The translations under genes and the position numbers were made by a program. A stretch of 64,000 nucleotides of DNA, taken from the NCBI GenBank assembly GCA_017993055.1, contig JAGONM010000017.1, positions 1-64,000 of the forward strand, in the 5' to 3' direction. A model generated the notes under the pieces. That model was not told the DNA's origin and ran no database searches. It was given only the letters and a program-made list of their open reading frames with translations. The DNA is from Armatimonadota bacterium. GTDB lineage: Bacteria; Armatimonadota; UBA5829; DTJY01. Positions 8,836 to 17,657 of this stretch are shown here, in pieces (the first letter of the stretch is position 1; each line of letters begins with the position of its first letter).

Positions 8836-10880
8836 AACCCCCGCCCGCCGAGTTCCAGCCAGAGCCGCCTGTTCCGGTTGATGCCGTAGTTCTGCCCGTC
8901 CGGCGACCACGCAAGCCCGACCTCGTAGTACCCTATCGGGCGGTAGATTCCCACCTTCAGGTACGAGTTCTCGTAGCTGTACCGCCTGTCGTTGAAATCG
9001 TAGGAGTACCGATACAGGTTGTAGCTCGTCCGCACCTGCCACATCCGGTCAATGCGGTAGTTCAGCGAGGAATACAGGGTCAACCTGTTGGTGTCCAGGC
9101 CGTATGTCGCCCACGAGTAGAGGTTCCACTTCCCCCGGCTGCTCAGGAACAGGTTCAGCCCGAGTTGATGCGTCGAGAGAGCCGGCGCGCTGTCGGTCGC
9201 CCCGTCCTGAAGGCTCAGTGTGTAGCTGAGCGACGCGTTTCCCCCGTTCCAGCTCTTTCGAAGGGTGGGGCGCAGGCGGAACGACGCGCCGGTCTCTCCG
9301 TCGAGCGCGGTAGTGAGCGCGATTCCGCCGTCAAGGATCAGCGTCGTGACGCGATTGAGCCTCTCGCTCCGAATGCCGCTCAGCCCGAGCGACTGGTAGA
9401 CGCTCTCCGAAGCAGGCTGGCCCGACGGGTCCCATAGGTTCTTGTAGCCGACGCTGAGGCTGGGGGTGAGCGTCATCCCCGCCGTGACGATCCGCCTCTT
9501 CGGCCTGAAGATGGTCTCTATCGTGCCGTAAGACTGGTCCATGTAGCGTACGCTCTCCGGGTCGAGCGGGTCGTACTGCTCGTTCCGGCTCCCGCCGAGG
9601 TAGCCGAAGATGGAGTAATCGTACTTCCGCAGGCTGCCCATCACGCTTAGCGAGGCGTTGTAGTTGTTCTTCGCGTAACTAGACGACGGTTGATATCGTG
9701 CGGAGAAGTCGGCCCTGCCGCCGGTCAGCACGGAGCCGTACTCCAGGTGGTGCGCCAGCTCGTAGGCCATGCTCGAATGGGCGATCGAGTCCACAAAGAC
9801 CCGACCCTGGCTTCTCTCTCCCAGATAGTAGTCCTGTTCCAGACCGAGGCTGATGCCTTTCCTGGGCCTGTAGTAGCTGCCGTAGTCCGTCCCGTCGCCC
9901 GCATACCTGAGCTTCAGCGCGCCGGTGCCGGTGTCCGTCATCCGGTAGTAGTAGGGCAGGTCCACCAACATGCCGTCCCTGGACGTGTAGCGCACCTGCT
10001 GGAGGATGGACTCCCGCTTCTCGTAGCTGTACGAATAGTAGGGAATCGCGAGCACCTTCATGTCGCCGACGTAGATGGAAGCTCCGAAGAACAGTATCCT
10101 CTGGCCGGGGATCAGCGTCAGGCGCTCACAGACGATCCACGTCCGGCCCTGCACGTACATCAGCGGTTCCGACAGACGGGTATCAGCCCGAATGACCCCT
10201 GGACCGATCGGCTTGAGTTCGTCCGGCTCGAGCACGCGCATCGTTTCGTCGTCGTAGTTCAACAGGCTGATGCGGTCCGTGCCGGTATCGTGAGCGAACG
10301 CGTCGGCGGTCAGGGTCTGATCGCCCCTCCGCACGACCACATCGCCCTGCGCGCGTATCTGGCCGTACATCTGGCACACCTGCGCGCTGGCCGCCTCGAT
10401 CGTCATTCCCCTGTATTCCATGGTGACGCCGCCGCTTGCGAGGACGGTGTCCATCTCGACCGAGTATGCCAGGGAGCTGCCCTCCATGCGGATCGTCCTC
10501 GCGCGGGGCGACAGGTCGCGGTAGTCCGAGGCTGCGAACTCGACCTGAGCCGAGCCGGAGGTCCCCTCGGCGTAGGCGTTGATCACTGCTGTCTGAGGGA
10601 AGGTCGAGGAAGTCAGGATGCCGACCGCTCGGCCGCCGGTGGTGTAGACGGCAGGGGTGATGTCGCCCGCAGTGGTGGTGAGGCGAACCTCGGTGTTGTC
10701 GGGCGCCGGGGCGCCGAATGCGTCGAGAACGGTAACGAGTATCTGAGAGTAGCTTCTACCGTCGGCCGGGATGCTTATCGGCGTGACGTCAACGGCGATC
10801 GAGGCTGCCCGGCATGTTCCTGACGAACACACGGCGATCAGCCCTGCCAGCAATGTGAGGAGCACTCTCGAGGGAGACAA
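8832..10880 (-). CDS. LptD/OstA-like outer-membrane barrel with N-terminal Ig-like domain
   Basis: A 682-aa protein with a signal peptide (about 1-25). Residues about 27-115 form an invasin-type Ig-like domain (DVTPISIPADGRSYSQILV, then AVGILTSSTFPQTAVI). An OstA/LptA-like beta-jellyroll repeat follows (about 130-240), with alternating phrases such as GGVTMEYRGMTIEAASAQV. The remainder is a long aromatic-rich beta-barrel ending in Phe, the usual outer-membrane signature. LptD inserts lipopolysaccharide in the outer leaflet; an Ig-like domain in front of the OstA domain is not typical of it, so this may be a specialised paralogue. The start is uncertain: TTG 10880 is the best in-frame choice, with GTG 10865 as the alternative. 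It is probably co-transcribed with the Big_1 gene upstream. Confidence 0.75.
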   Translation of the reverse strand: MSPSRVLLTLLAGLIAVCSSGTCRAASIAVDVTPISIPADGRSYSQILVTVLDAFGAPAPDNTEVRLTTTAGDITPAVYTTGGRAVGILTSSTFPQTAVINAYAEGTSGSAQVEFAASDYRDLSPRARTIRMEGSSLAYSVEMDTVLASGGVTMEYRGMTIEAASAQVCQMYGQIRAQGDVVVRRGDQTLTADAFAHDTGTDRISLLNYDDETMRVLEPDELKPIGPGVIRADTRLSEPLMYVQGRTWIVCERLTLIPGQRILFFGASIYVGDMKVLAIPYYSYSYEKRESILQQVRYTSRDGMLVDLPYYYRMTDTGTGALKLRYAGDGTDYGSYYRPRKGISLGLEQDYYLGERSQGRVFVDSIAHSSMAYELAHHLEYGSVLTGGRADFSARYQPSSSYAKNNYNASLSVMGSLRKYDYSIFGYLGGSRNEQYDPLDPESVRYMDQSYGTIETIFRPKRRIVTAGMTLTPSLSVGYKNLWDPSGQPASESVYQSLGLSGIRSERLNRVTTLILDGGIALTTALDGETGASFRLRPTLRKSWNGGNASLSYTLSLQDGATDSAPALSTHQLGLNLFLSSRGKWNLYSWATYGLDTNRLTLYSSLNYRIDRMWQVRTSYNLYRYSYDFNDRRYSYENSYLKVGIYRPIGYYEVGLAWSPDGQNYGINRNRRLWLELGGRGF

Positions 10881-10900
10881 TGGTTTCTCGCATTTATGAC

Positions 10901-10926
10901 ACGAGGCCCTCCAGGGAGGGCCTCGT
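10901..10926. other. 12-bp perfect hairpin between the two surface-protein genes
   Basis: ACGAGGCCCTCC (10901-10912) is followed by AG and its exact complement (10915-10926). There is no T tract on the minus strand, so it is more likely an mRNA stability or attenuation element between the Big_1 and LptD-like genes than a full terminator. Confidence 0.55.
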
Positions 10927-10955
10927 TCGCTGATGATATCGTGCGCGCGCCGGAC

Positions 10956-13016
10956 CTACGGCGCGGTGACTACCGTGAAGGGAAGGGTTATCGGGAAGCC
11001 GTCCGTGCTTCCGCCCACCGTCACGCTCACAGTCCCCGCTCCCGTCGGTGTCGGCGTGTCCGGATCGGTGCTGGTGCTGAGGGTCAACGTGCACACTCCG
11101 CCGGTGATGCTTCCATTTCCACTGTTGCTTATCGTGCCCTTGTCGGTGCTCACGGTCACGGTGGTGCCGTTCGCTACCGGGTTACCGTTCGTGTCTCGTG
11201 CGATGACCGTGACCAATGCCTGTCCGCCGACCGATGCAAGCGAGGACTGCGACAGATTGGCCTCGGACTCGCCTCCGACCGCCGGGCCTGAGAAGATCAG
11301 CAAGCAGTCTGCCGGGGGAGCGCTTCCGGACGTCGCCGTGACCGTCACGTCGCCGTACCAGGTGACGTTGGCTGTGAGCGTCGCGGTGGCGATGCCGTTG
11401 GACGTTCTGCTCAGGTTGCCGCTGTCGGTACCCACGATGGTTCCGCGGTTCGTCGTGAAGTGGACCGCCGTGCCGTCAGGGACGGGCTGTCCGTCGCCGT
11501 TCTTGACCTCGGCAGTGATCGTGCTCGTGTTGCCCGAGGTGTTCCAGCCCTTGATGTTCGACGGCTGGGCCGAGAGATTGATCTCAGCGGCTTCCGGCGA
11601 GACGAACTGGACGGTCGTGGACTGGTTCACGATGTCGCTCACGGGAAGAGGCACGTCGTCGGGCTGATTGGCCCTAAGTACCTCGACCTTGATAGTCGCG
11701 GTCCCGGACTCGCTCGGGTCTCCGGACGAATCTCTGCTGTAGAGATAGGCCGTTGCCACCCCGCTCACGGTCGCCGTCTGGACCGGCACAATGGTTCCGT
11801 TGCCTCCGCCTCCGCTGTCGGGTATCACGGAGAAGTTCACCACTGTGCCGTCTGTGACGTTGGCGCCCTTGGAGTTCTTCACGGTCGCAGTGATCCGGGC
11901 GAACGAGTTGCCGTCCGCCTGAACCGAGTTGGTGTCCGTCGCAACGGTCATGGAGTGCGGAGGCCCTGCCGTTACCGTGACGGTCTCGGTCGCCTTGCTC
12001 GTGCCCCAGGTCGCGGTTATCGTTGCAGTGCCCGCGGTCAGGCTGCTGTAAGTCGTCGAGGCGACGCCTCCCGCCCCGATCGGCACCTGTGCGGGAGCCG
12101 GGATCTGTCCGAGAGTCGCCGTGAACGTGACGGAGCCGCTCGTCGCGGGGACGCCCATCGCGTCAAGGCAGGTCGCCGTGATGGTGGCCGTCTGAACGCC
12201 CGATCCCGTGTCCTTCGCCTCGATGGTCAGCGGCTCCACCACGAGGTTGATGCTCGATATCAGCGACACGACCTTGGTGGCGGTCTTGTTCAGAGATTTC
12301 ACCGTGATCGTGGCGGTGTCGGGGTCCACGGACACGTCGTAGCTGAGCGTCGAGGTCGCCCTTCCGGCGGATGTCGATGCCTGGGTGCGGCTGAGAGTTC
12401 CGGCGGTGGATGCGAACGTAACCGGCGTGCCGTCTGGCACGGGGAAACCGTCCTTGTCGTTCACCGCGGCGGTAATCGAAATCGTTCCGGTCGTGCCGGT
12501 TGGAGAAGTGTTGCTCGTCTTCTGCGCGGTGATGAGGATCTCGCCCGCCGAGTCGCCGGATCCGCCGCTGCCGCCAAGACCGTCCGCCAGGAAGTAGATC
12601 GCGGCGCCCAGGGCCAGAACCGTGAGTATCTTGGTGGTGTTCCAGGCCTTGCTCTTCTTCTTGGGCGGCTCCGGCGGGACGGTCGTGATCGGAGCGCTGT
12701 CACCCGGGCGGACAGTGAATCCTTCGACGACGTTCGTCAGCGTGATCCGGGAGAACCCCCAGTTGACCTGCTGGACGACATACTCGGCTATCTGCTTGCC
12801 GTCACGGGTGACGACGCCCTTGTAGCCTTCCTTGATGTTCTCGCCCTTGCCGACGTTGATGTTGATGCTGCCCATGGCGTCGGTGACGCTCGAAATGGAC
12901 ACAGGCAGATCGGTGGCCTTTTCGGCGGCAAACAGCGGCGCGCCGATGGCCAGCACGAGGGCCGCCGCCAGTATGATGGACAACTTGCCTGCAAATCCGT
13001 GACTTATCGTTCTCAT
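10956..13016 (-). CDS. surface protein with multiple Big_1 (invasin/intimin-type) Ig-like repeats
   Basis: A 686-aa protein. It has a signal peptide (about 1-31), a small beta domain (about 32-105), a Pro/Lys linker PPEPPKKKSK, a hydrophobic helix (about 130-148) and a Gly/Ser hinge. About five Ig-like repeats of roughly 100 aa follow. Each carries the Big_1 pattern of the type GDGQPVPDGTAVHFTTNRGT, then a GIATATLT strand. Such rods present adhesive or structural domains at the cell surface. The anchor here is an N-terminal helix rather than the C-terminal barrel of intimins, while the next gene encodes a barrel that carries the same type of Ig domain. A GGAAAGGTG site precedes ATG 13016, and a good promoter lies at 13090-13118. 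Confidence 0.85.
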   Translation of the reverse strand: MRTISHGFAGKLSIILAAALVLAIGAPLFAAEKATDLPVSISSVTDAMGSININVGKGENIKEGYKGVVTRDGKQIAEYVVQQVNWGFSRITLTNVVEGFTVRPGDSAPITTVPPEPPKKKSKAWNTTKILTVLALGAAIYFLADGLGGSGGSGDSAGEILITAQKTSNTSPTGTTGTISITAAVNDKDGFPVPDGTPVTFASTAGTLSRTQASTSAGRATSTLSYDVSVDPDTATITVKSLNKTATKVVSLISSINLVVEPLTIEAKDTGSGVQTATITATCLDAMGVPATSGSVTFTATLGQIPAPAQVPIGAGGVASTTYSSLTAGTATITATWGTSKATETVTVTAGPPHSMTVATDTNSVQADGNSFARITATVKNSKGANVTDGTVVNFSVIPDSGGGGNGTIVPVQTATVSGVATAYLYSRDSSGDPSESGTATIKVEVLRANQPDDVPLPVSDIVNQSTTVQFVSPEAAEINLSAQPSNIKGWNTSGNTSTITAEVKNGDGQPVPDGTAVHFTTNRGTIVGTDSGNLSRTSNGIATATLTANVTWYGDVTVTATSGSAPPADCLLIFSGPAVGGESEANLSQSSLASVGGQALVTVIARDTNGNPVANGTTVTVSTDKGTISNSGNGSITGGVCTLTLSTSTDPDTPTPTGAGTVSVTVGGSTDGFPITLPFTVVTAP

Positions 13017-13089
13017 TTCCGCACCTTTCCGACAGATCCGAGAGGACCTTGCGCCTCATGCGCGTGATGGCGATGGATGACCATACAGT

Positions 13090-13118
13090 ATTATAGGGCT
13101 TCTGCCTGCGTTTCTCAA
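13090..13118 (-). promoter_or_regulatory. sigma-70 promoter of the Big_1/LptD-like operon
   Basis: On the minus strand TTGAGA (13118-13113) and perfect TATAAT (13095-13090) are 17 bp apart. It lies just downstream of queC, so the surface operon is transcribed independently. Confidence 0.75.
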
Positions 13119-13137
13119 TACCCCTTCGGCACCGCCC

Positions 13138-13845
13138 TCAACCCGGATGCCCGCGGGTCGCCGGATCGGCCGCGCCCGCCTCCCGGAACCCCTCCGCCCG
13201 CAGGATGCACGAGTCGCACCGCCCGCACGGCGCGTCGAGGCCCTGGTAGCAGCTCCACGTCAGGGAGTAGTCCACCCCTAGCCCGATCCCCCGCCGGATG
13301 ATCTGTGCCTTCGTCATGTCGAGCAGGGGCGCGTAGATGCGGACGCGGCGCCCCTCGGAGACGGCTGCCTTCGTCGCCAGGTTCGCCATCCGCTCGAACG
13401 CTTCCAGGTACTCGCCACGGCAGTCGGGATACCCGCTGTAGTCGAGCTGGTTCACGCCGATCACGATCGTGTCCGCGCCGACGACCTCCGCGTATCCGAG
13501 CGCGAACGACAGGAAGATCGTGTTCCGCGCGGGGACGTAGGTCGCGGGTATGTCGGAAGGCATCGCGGCCGCGTCGCGGTTGACTGGAACCTCGAGGTCG
13601 TCCGTGAGCGCGCTGCCGCCCCAGACGCGCAGGTCGAACTCGGTCACGACGTGCCTGGCCGCGCCGAGCGACTCGCCGACCCTGCGGGCGCACTCGATCT
13701 CTTTCGAGTGGCGCTGGCCGTAGGAGAACGATATGGCGTAGAGCTCGAAGCCCTCCGCCTTCGCTATCGCCCCCGCCGTGGCGCTGTCCAGCCCGCCGGA
13801 GAGCAGTACGACCGCCCTCGGCTTTTCACCCGCGCTGCTTTTCAT
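13138..13845 (-). CDS. queC: 7-cyano-7-deazaguanine synthase QueC
   Basis: A 235-aa enzyme that converts 7-carboxy-7-deazaguanine to preQ0 using ATP and ammonia, in queuosine tRNA modification or 7-deazaguanine DNA modification. The PP-loop SGGLDS is at residues 16-21, and [18 protein letters not shown] is the conserved QueC core. Four C-terminal cysteines (SCYQG, then CGRCDSC) form the zinc site. It overlaps the 3' end of the GH99-like gene by 20 nt, so it is translated from the same message. No queD, queE or queF is in the window, so whether the product serves tRNA or DNA is open. The restriction-modification genes nearby do not by themselves argue for DNA modification. Confidence 0.95.
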   Translation of the reverse strand: MKSSAGEKPRAVVLLSGGLDSATAGAIAKAEGFELYAISFSYGQRHSKEIECARRVGESLGAARHVVTEFDLRVWGGSALTDDLEVPVNRDAAAMPSDIPATYVPARNTIFLSFALGYAEVVGADTIVIGVNQLDYSGYPDCRGEYLEAFERMANLATKAAVSEGRRVRIYAPLLDMTKAQIIRRGIGLGVDYSLTWSCYQGLDAPCGRCDSCILRAEGFREAGAADPATRGHPG

Positions 13846-15595
13846 AGTACCGGTAGTTGAAACGCCCGTTCGGTGCCGCGTCGCCGTTCACCGTAAACTC
13901 CATGATGTCGCCATCCGCCTGCATGTTGTCCGCCCATTTGAACTCGAAGTCGAGCGGCTTCTTCGGATCGGCCGACCCCAGCGCCGCCCGGGGGACAGCC
14001 AGTTCGATCTGGTTTCCGGAACACGCATAGGTCACGCTCGCGACATGCGTCCCATCGGCCCCGGCCGAGAGCCGCTCCAGCATCGTCGTTCTCTCGTCGA
14101 GCACCCTGCGGTTCACCGCGAAGTCGTAGCCCTCCCAGCCGGTCTTCGGATCGCGGTCGGCGTTGATGAAGAGCGTCATCCAGCGCGGGTCGGTGTGCGG
14201 CGTGATCGGCTCACGCGTCCGGGCGTAGAAGTAGATGAACTTCGTGTCGCGCGCGACCTTCATGAGGACGAAGTCGTTTCGACCGGTCGTATTCGCGTAC
14301 CGTCCGACGTCGTCGTACGCGGGGTGGTCGCGGTGCATCGTGTCGCCGATCTCGTCGCGGTACTCGGGGCTCACCCGCTTCCAGTCGTCGAAGCCGTTCC
14401 CGATCAGGATCGTCTTCCTCGGGCCGGCGGCCGGGGCCTCCCGGGCGCCCTTGAACTTGCGGATGTAGTCCACCATCTGGTAGTAGTAGGCGTCCGAGTG
14501 GCCGCCCTTCATCGGCTCGATGTCGCGGCTGTACTCCTGAGTATACTGGTCCACGAACATGACCGGCTCCCGCTCTCCCGCGAACTCGTCGAGCCGCATC
14601 GCGATCCACTCGTTCCATCCGGTGATGAAGATGAACTCCGGGTCCACCTCGAGCGCGCGCTTCCACTGCTCTGTGACGTTCAGCCCCAGGTTGACCGCCC
14701 CCGGCCGCTCGTCCTTCTTTCCGTCGTGCCAGGATCTGCCGTATGTGTTCGGGACGCTGAATGCCGAGAGCCGCCCGTCGTGGCCGTTCTGCCCGATGCC
14801 CACTACCATCTGTTCGGGCCTGCCGTCCTCGTCGTAGAAGACATGCTGGGGGTGCTTCTCCAGCCAGCCCCACTGGTTCGGTCCGGTCGGCCCCTGGAAG
14901 TAGTCCGGCTGAGGCTTGCGGAAGGTGAAGAAGTCGCGGTACTTCTCCTCGACCTTATCCGGGTCGGCGAGGATCAGCGGCTTCCCCTTCCACTGGAACC
15001 AGAGGTCCTTGTAGAGGCCCGGCTCATACAGATCCTTGTACAGCTCGGCTGTCACTCTCGGAGGGTCCCAGAACGGGGTCAGGAACGCGATCTGCGGTGT
15101 GCGCCCGCCCTGCGCCCGGACCTCGGAGAAGACGCGGCACAGCTCCATGTAGCACTTCCTGTACGTAAACTGGTTCGTCACGTCGAAGACGACCATGTCC
15201 ACGCCCGCGTCCGCGAGCATCTGCGCGTGCTTCCGCAGTACCCAGGCGTCGTCCGAGAAGTAATACCCGAACAGCGGCTCGCCCCAGAAGTGGAACTTGT
15301 GGAGCGCTCCCCAGGGCGGGCTCGTCGGCTTCTTCATGGCGTCCGGGTCGGCGGCTAGAATCCTCGTGACATCATACGGCCCATCCGTCCCATGTTGTCC
15401 CATCCACAGGAAGTAGAAGATGCCCACGAACTTGCCGTCCCTGGGCGCCCCGACGTCCTCGTGCGTCGAGACCTTCCGACCGAGATGATCCGTCGCGACC
15501 CACGTGTCCGATTGCCGGTCCCACTGGGCCGACTGAGCGACGGATGCAACAGCGAATATGGCGGACAGCACAGCGATCCAGCACGGTATGTTCAT
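13826..15595 (-). CDS. secreted GH99/GH71-like glycoside hydrolase with C-terminal DOMON/CBM9-like domain
   Basis: A 589-aa protein with a signal peptide (about 1-22). Residues about 50-370 form a TIM barrel with [29 protein letters not shown], and ITGWNEWIA near the end of the barrel. These features are seen in endo-alpha-mannanase-type GH99/GH71 proteins. The last 180 residues form a beta-sandwich resembling a CBM9/DOMON domain ([31 protein letters not shown]). The substrate is not determinable. AGGAGGA precedes ATG 15595. A 9-bp-period tract (15373-15405) is translated in frame as part of [13 protein letters not shown], near residues 64-76. The gene overlaps queC downstream by 20 nt. Confidence 0.7.
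   Translation of the reverse strand: MNIPCWIAVLSAIFAVASVAQSAQWDRQSDTWVATDHLGRKVSTHEDVGAPRDGKFVGIFYFLWMGQHGTDGPYDVTRILAADPDAMKKPTSPPWGALHKFHFWGEPLFGYYFSDDAWVLRKHAQMLADAGVDMVVFDVTNQFTYRKCYMELCRVFSEVRAQGGRTPQIAFLTPFWDPPRVTAELYKDLYEPGLYKDLWFQWKGKPLILADPDKVEEKYRDFFTFRKPQPDYFQGPTGPNQWGWLEKHPQHVFYDEDGRPEQMVVGIGQNGHDGRLSAFSVPNTYGRSWHDGKKDERPGAVNLGLNVTEQWKRALEVDPEFIFITGWNEWIAMRLDEFAGEREPVMFVDQYTQEYSRDIEPMKGGHSDAYYYQMVDYIRKFKGAREAPAAGPRKTILIGNGFDDWKRVSPEYRDEIGDTMHRDHPAYDDVGRYANTTGRNDFVLMKVARDTKFIYFYARTREPITPHTDPRWMTLFINADRDPKTGWEGYDFAVNRRVLDERTTMLERLSAGADGTHVASVTYACSGNQIELAVPRAALGSADPKKPLDFEFKWADNMQADGDIMEFTVNGDAAPNGRFNYRYYEKQRG
15373..15405. repeat. 9-bp-period tract inside the GH99-like gene
   Basis: CATACGGCC (15373), CATCCGTCC (15382) and CATGTTGTCC (15391) are followed by CATCC. 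It has the same motif and period as the tracts at 5108, 30504 and 40530, and here it is translated in frame. Confidence 0.55.
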
Positions 15596-15621
15596 CTGTT
15601 CCTCCTGAGAGCTGCCGCCCG

Positions 15622-16707
15622 CTACAACAGGGCAAGTTGTGCGTCTTGTCGTGGCAGTAAGGATGCTAGACTATCGGACATGTCGTGCCGAGTGACGACG
15701 TAAAGGAACTCCTTGTTTCGCAGGTGGCTGACCCTTCCCACGCGTTCGCCCTCCGGGTTGTAGATTCCAATCTGCGCCCCCACGTACCTCTTGAAGTCGT
15801 TCTCCAATGTGGTGACGCGGGCCCGCCCCTCCCACAGTCCGCGCAGCATGGTTTCCATCTCGGACTGAGACAGATATCCTTCGTTGTTGAACGATACCAC
15901 GATGATCCCCGCGCGGACCGAACCCAGCAGTCGGCGCATGGCGTCGGCAAATCGCGGGCGGGAGTTGAAGACACTCTGCCTCTGTCTGCAGTCAATGCGC
16001 TTGCATGCCACCCCGTAGACTGGCGGCTTGTCCCATCGCACGAGTGACTCCCAGACGTGGTAGTTGCCCAGATAGGAATGCTGGTTGTACGGCGGGTCTA
16101 TGTAGGCCACGTCCGCCTCCAGGGCCCGGGCCGCGTCGAACGCGTCCATCATGTGCGCCTCGCCCTTGCCGTGCCTGGCACGCGGAAGCACGTCGGGCAC
16201 CCGCAGATGGAGGTCGTTGTTTGCCCGTGGCGCCCATGTCTTCAGGTAGGCCATCTGCAGGCCGGTGGTGGAATCCACGCGGTCGGCGGCTTCGACCAGC
16301 GAGACGAGAATGACCGATTCGAGCTCCGGCGGGAGTCCTTTGGCCGCGATCGCCTCGCGGATGGCGTCTATGCGCTCTCCGTTCTTCGGCTGAAAGAAGC
16401 GCGACTTCACGCAGAACGTCTCGGTGAAATACCCCGGCGCGCCCTTCAGCTCGTTGAACTCGTGAACCAAGCGCTCTGCGTCGCGCAGAACATCGTCGCG
16501 GTCTGCCTGCACATAGCATCGCGCCAGTGCTGCCGCATATGCGTTATGGTCGTTCGCCAGCACGCGATACCCGTCCGCCTTCAGAGCGTGGCCGACGCGA
16601 GAGGTTCCTGAGAACAGGTCAATGACTGACTCGGCCTCCGCGAATCTCCGCACTACTCCCATGATTACCGGGACCAGCGTGCGCTTCGACCCGATGTACT
16701 TTATCAT
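15622..16707 (-). CDS. D12-class N6-adenine DNA methyltransferase (type II modification)
   Basis: A 361-aa methyltransferase. It opens with MIKYIGSKRTL, has the AdoMet motif DLFSGTSRVG (30-39) and the catalytic motif DPPY (204-207). The order FxG before DPPY places it in the alpha or D12 class that methylates adenine N6. It starts at ATG 16707 within the TGA of the upstream endonuclease-like gene (ATGA overlap), so the two are coupled. It should protect the host sites recognised by its partner. The recognition sequence cannot be read from the sequence; similar IGSK-type enzymes occur in several type II and IIS systems. Its base composition looks less GC-rich than the neighbouring genes. Confidence 0.9.
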   Translation of the reverse strand: MIKYIGSKRTLVPVIMGVVRRFAEAESVIDLFSGTSRVGHALKADGYRVLANDHNAYAAALARCYVQADRDDVLRDAERLVHEFNELKGAPGYFTETFCVKSRFFQPKNGERIDAIREAIAAKGLPPELESVILVSLVEAADRVDSTTGLQMAYLKTWAPRANNDLHLRVPDVLPRARHGKGEAHMMDAFDAARALEADVAYIDPPYNQHSYLGNYHVWESLVRWDKPPVYGVACKRIDCRQRQSVFNSRPRFADAMRRLLGSVRAGIIVVSFNNEGYLSQSEMETMLRGLWEGRARVTTLENDFKRYVGAQIGIYNPEGERVGRVSHLRNKEFLYVVTRHDMSDSLASLLPRQDAQLALL

Positions 16708-17522
16708 CTTACAGCCTCGGCCTGGCGCGGTGTGCCGTCAAACAGCCACGACCAGAGCCCCTCGATGAATTGAAAATACTCGGTTGCGGCGGACGTGTGT
16801 TCCATAGAGAACCATGAGAAGTTCCGAAGGCGCTCTGCCTGGATGTGGAAGTTGGGATGATACTTATTCCTATAGCGGGCAAACGCTCCGTTCGCAATAA
16901 CCACAAACGAGCACCTGGTGTATCGCGTCGCCACCTCAAGATACTGCATGATCTGGAAGGACAGACGCTCGTGTGCATTGCCGTCAATCTGTACGCCTCT
17001 GCTCGACTTCGCAGTCTTGTACTCCAGCAGTATCTTCTCGTGCAACACGCCGTTGGCAACAAGCACAACGGTGTCATCAAACCTGGTTGTCAGTCCGCCA
17101 TACATTTTCGGGTAATCAGTTCCTGCGAAAGGGCCGGCACTCGGTGCATACCTCGATATCGCCTCCCCTGTGCCCGGATATGAATCTATGAGTGTTGGCA
17201 CCCCAAAAGCTACCTCGAGCCAGCGGAGCTGTCTACAGGTCGGTTCATCTGAGTGGGATGCTGGCACGAACAGGGATCGCCCATCGCTGGTCAGTCTAGC
17301 GTACCGACGTCTGCCCTCGCTCGCGACGATTGTTAAGGCTGCACCATTCGACTGCGCCGCTTCGCGGAATGCAACCCAGAGTTCTGCGACCAAATGCTCA
17401 AAACCTTCGCCCTCTCTCCTTGCCCCAGTTCCGGTATTGGCAACCGACTCTGACGCCTCGTAGCGGTCCATGCGTTCCAGGATCCTTCTTGTCGCGTCCA
17501 TTAGCAATGCTCCGTCTGTCAT
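16704..17522 (-). CDS. putative type II restriction endonuclease
   Basis: A 272-aa protein that I do not recognise by family. A PD-(D/E)XK-like centre is visible: acidic pair Asp149-Asp150 in TTRFDD, then a hydrophobic strand ending Glu167-Tyr-Lys169 in EKILLEYKTAK. That motif and its 4-nt overlap with an adenine methyltransferase make it the likely cognate restriction enzyme. It would cut unmodified incoming DNA. ATG 17522 has GAAGGAGAAGGA just upstream; the longer frame to 17612 adds 30 residues without a better site. It has its own promoter (17584-17612) and lower GC than its neighbours, consistent with acquisition by transfer. Confidence 0.65.
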   Translation of the reverse strand: MTDGALLMDATRRILERMDRYEASESVANTGTGARREGEGFEHLVAELWVAFREAAQSNGAALTIVASEGRRRYARLTSDGRSLFVPASHSDEPTCRQLRWLEVAFGVPTLIDSYPGTGEAISRYAPSAGPFAGTDYPKMYGGLTTRFDDTVVLVANGVLHEKILLEYKTAKSSRGVQIDGNAHERLSFQIMQYLEVATRYTRCSFVVIANGAFARYRNKYHPNFHIQAERLRNFSWFSMEHTSAATEYFQFIEGLWSWLFDGTPRQAEAVR

Positions 17523-17583
17523 TCCTTCTCCTTCATGTTGTAGTAGTTCCACTGCTTGTCGGCAGTACCAAGAACCGACCAGG

Positions 17584-17612
17584 TGTATATGTGCTATGTC
17601 GGTTGACTGCAA
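17584..17612 (-). promoter_or_regulatory. promoter of the restriction-modification operon
   Basis: On the minus strand TTGCAG (17612-17607) and TATACA (17589-17584) are 17 bp apart. The start would be near 17577, giving a leader of about 55 nt. I see no obvious C-protein operator. Confidence 0.55.
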
Positions 17613-17657
17613 TTTCCGATGCCTGGTTCGTCCAGAGACCTTCGTGCCGGCGAATCC

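Noticed and set aside
10901-10926. A strong terminator between the Big_1 and LptD-like genes
   Set aside because: The stem is perfect but there is no T tract on either strand. I list it only as a hairpin and treat the two genes as probably co-transcribed.
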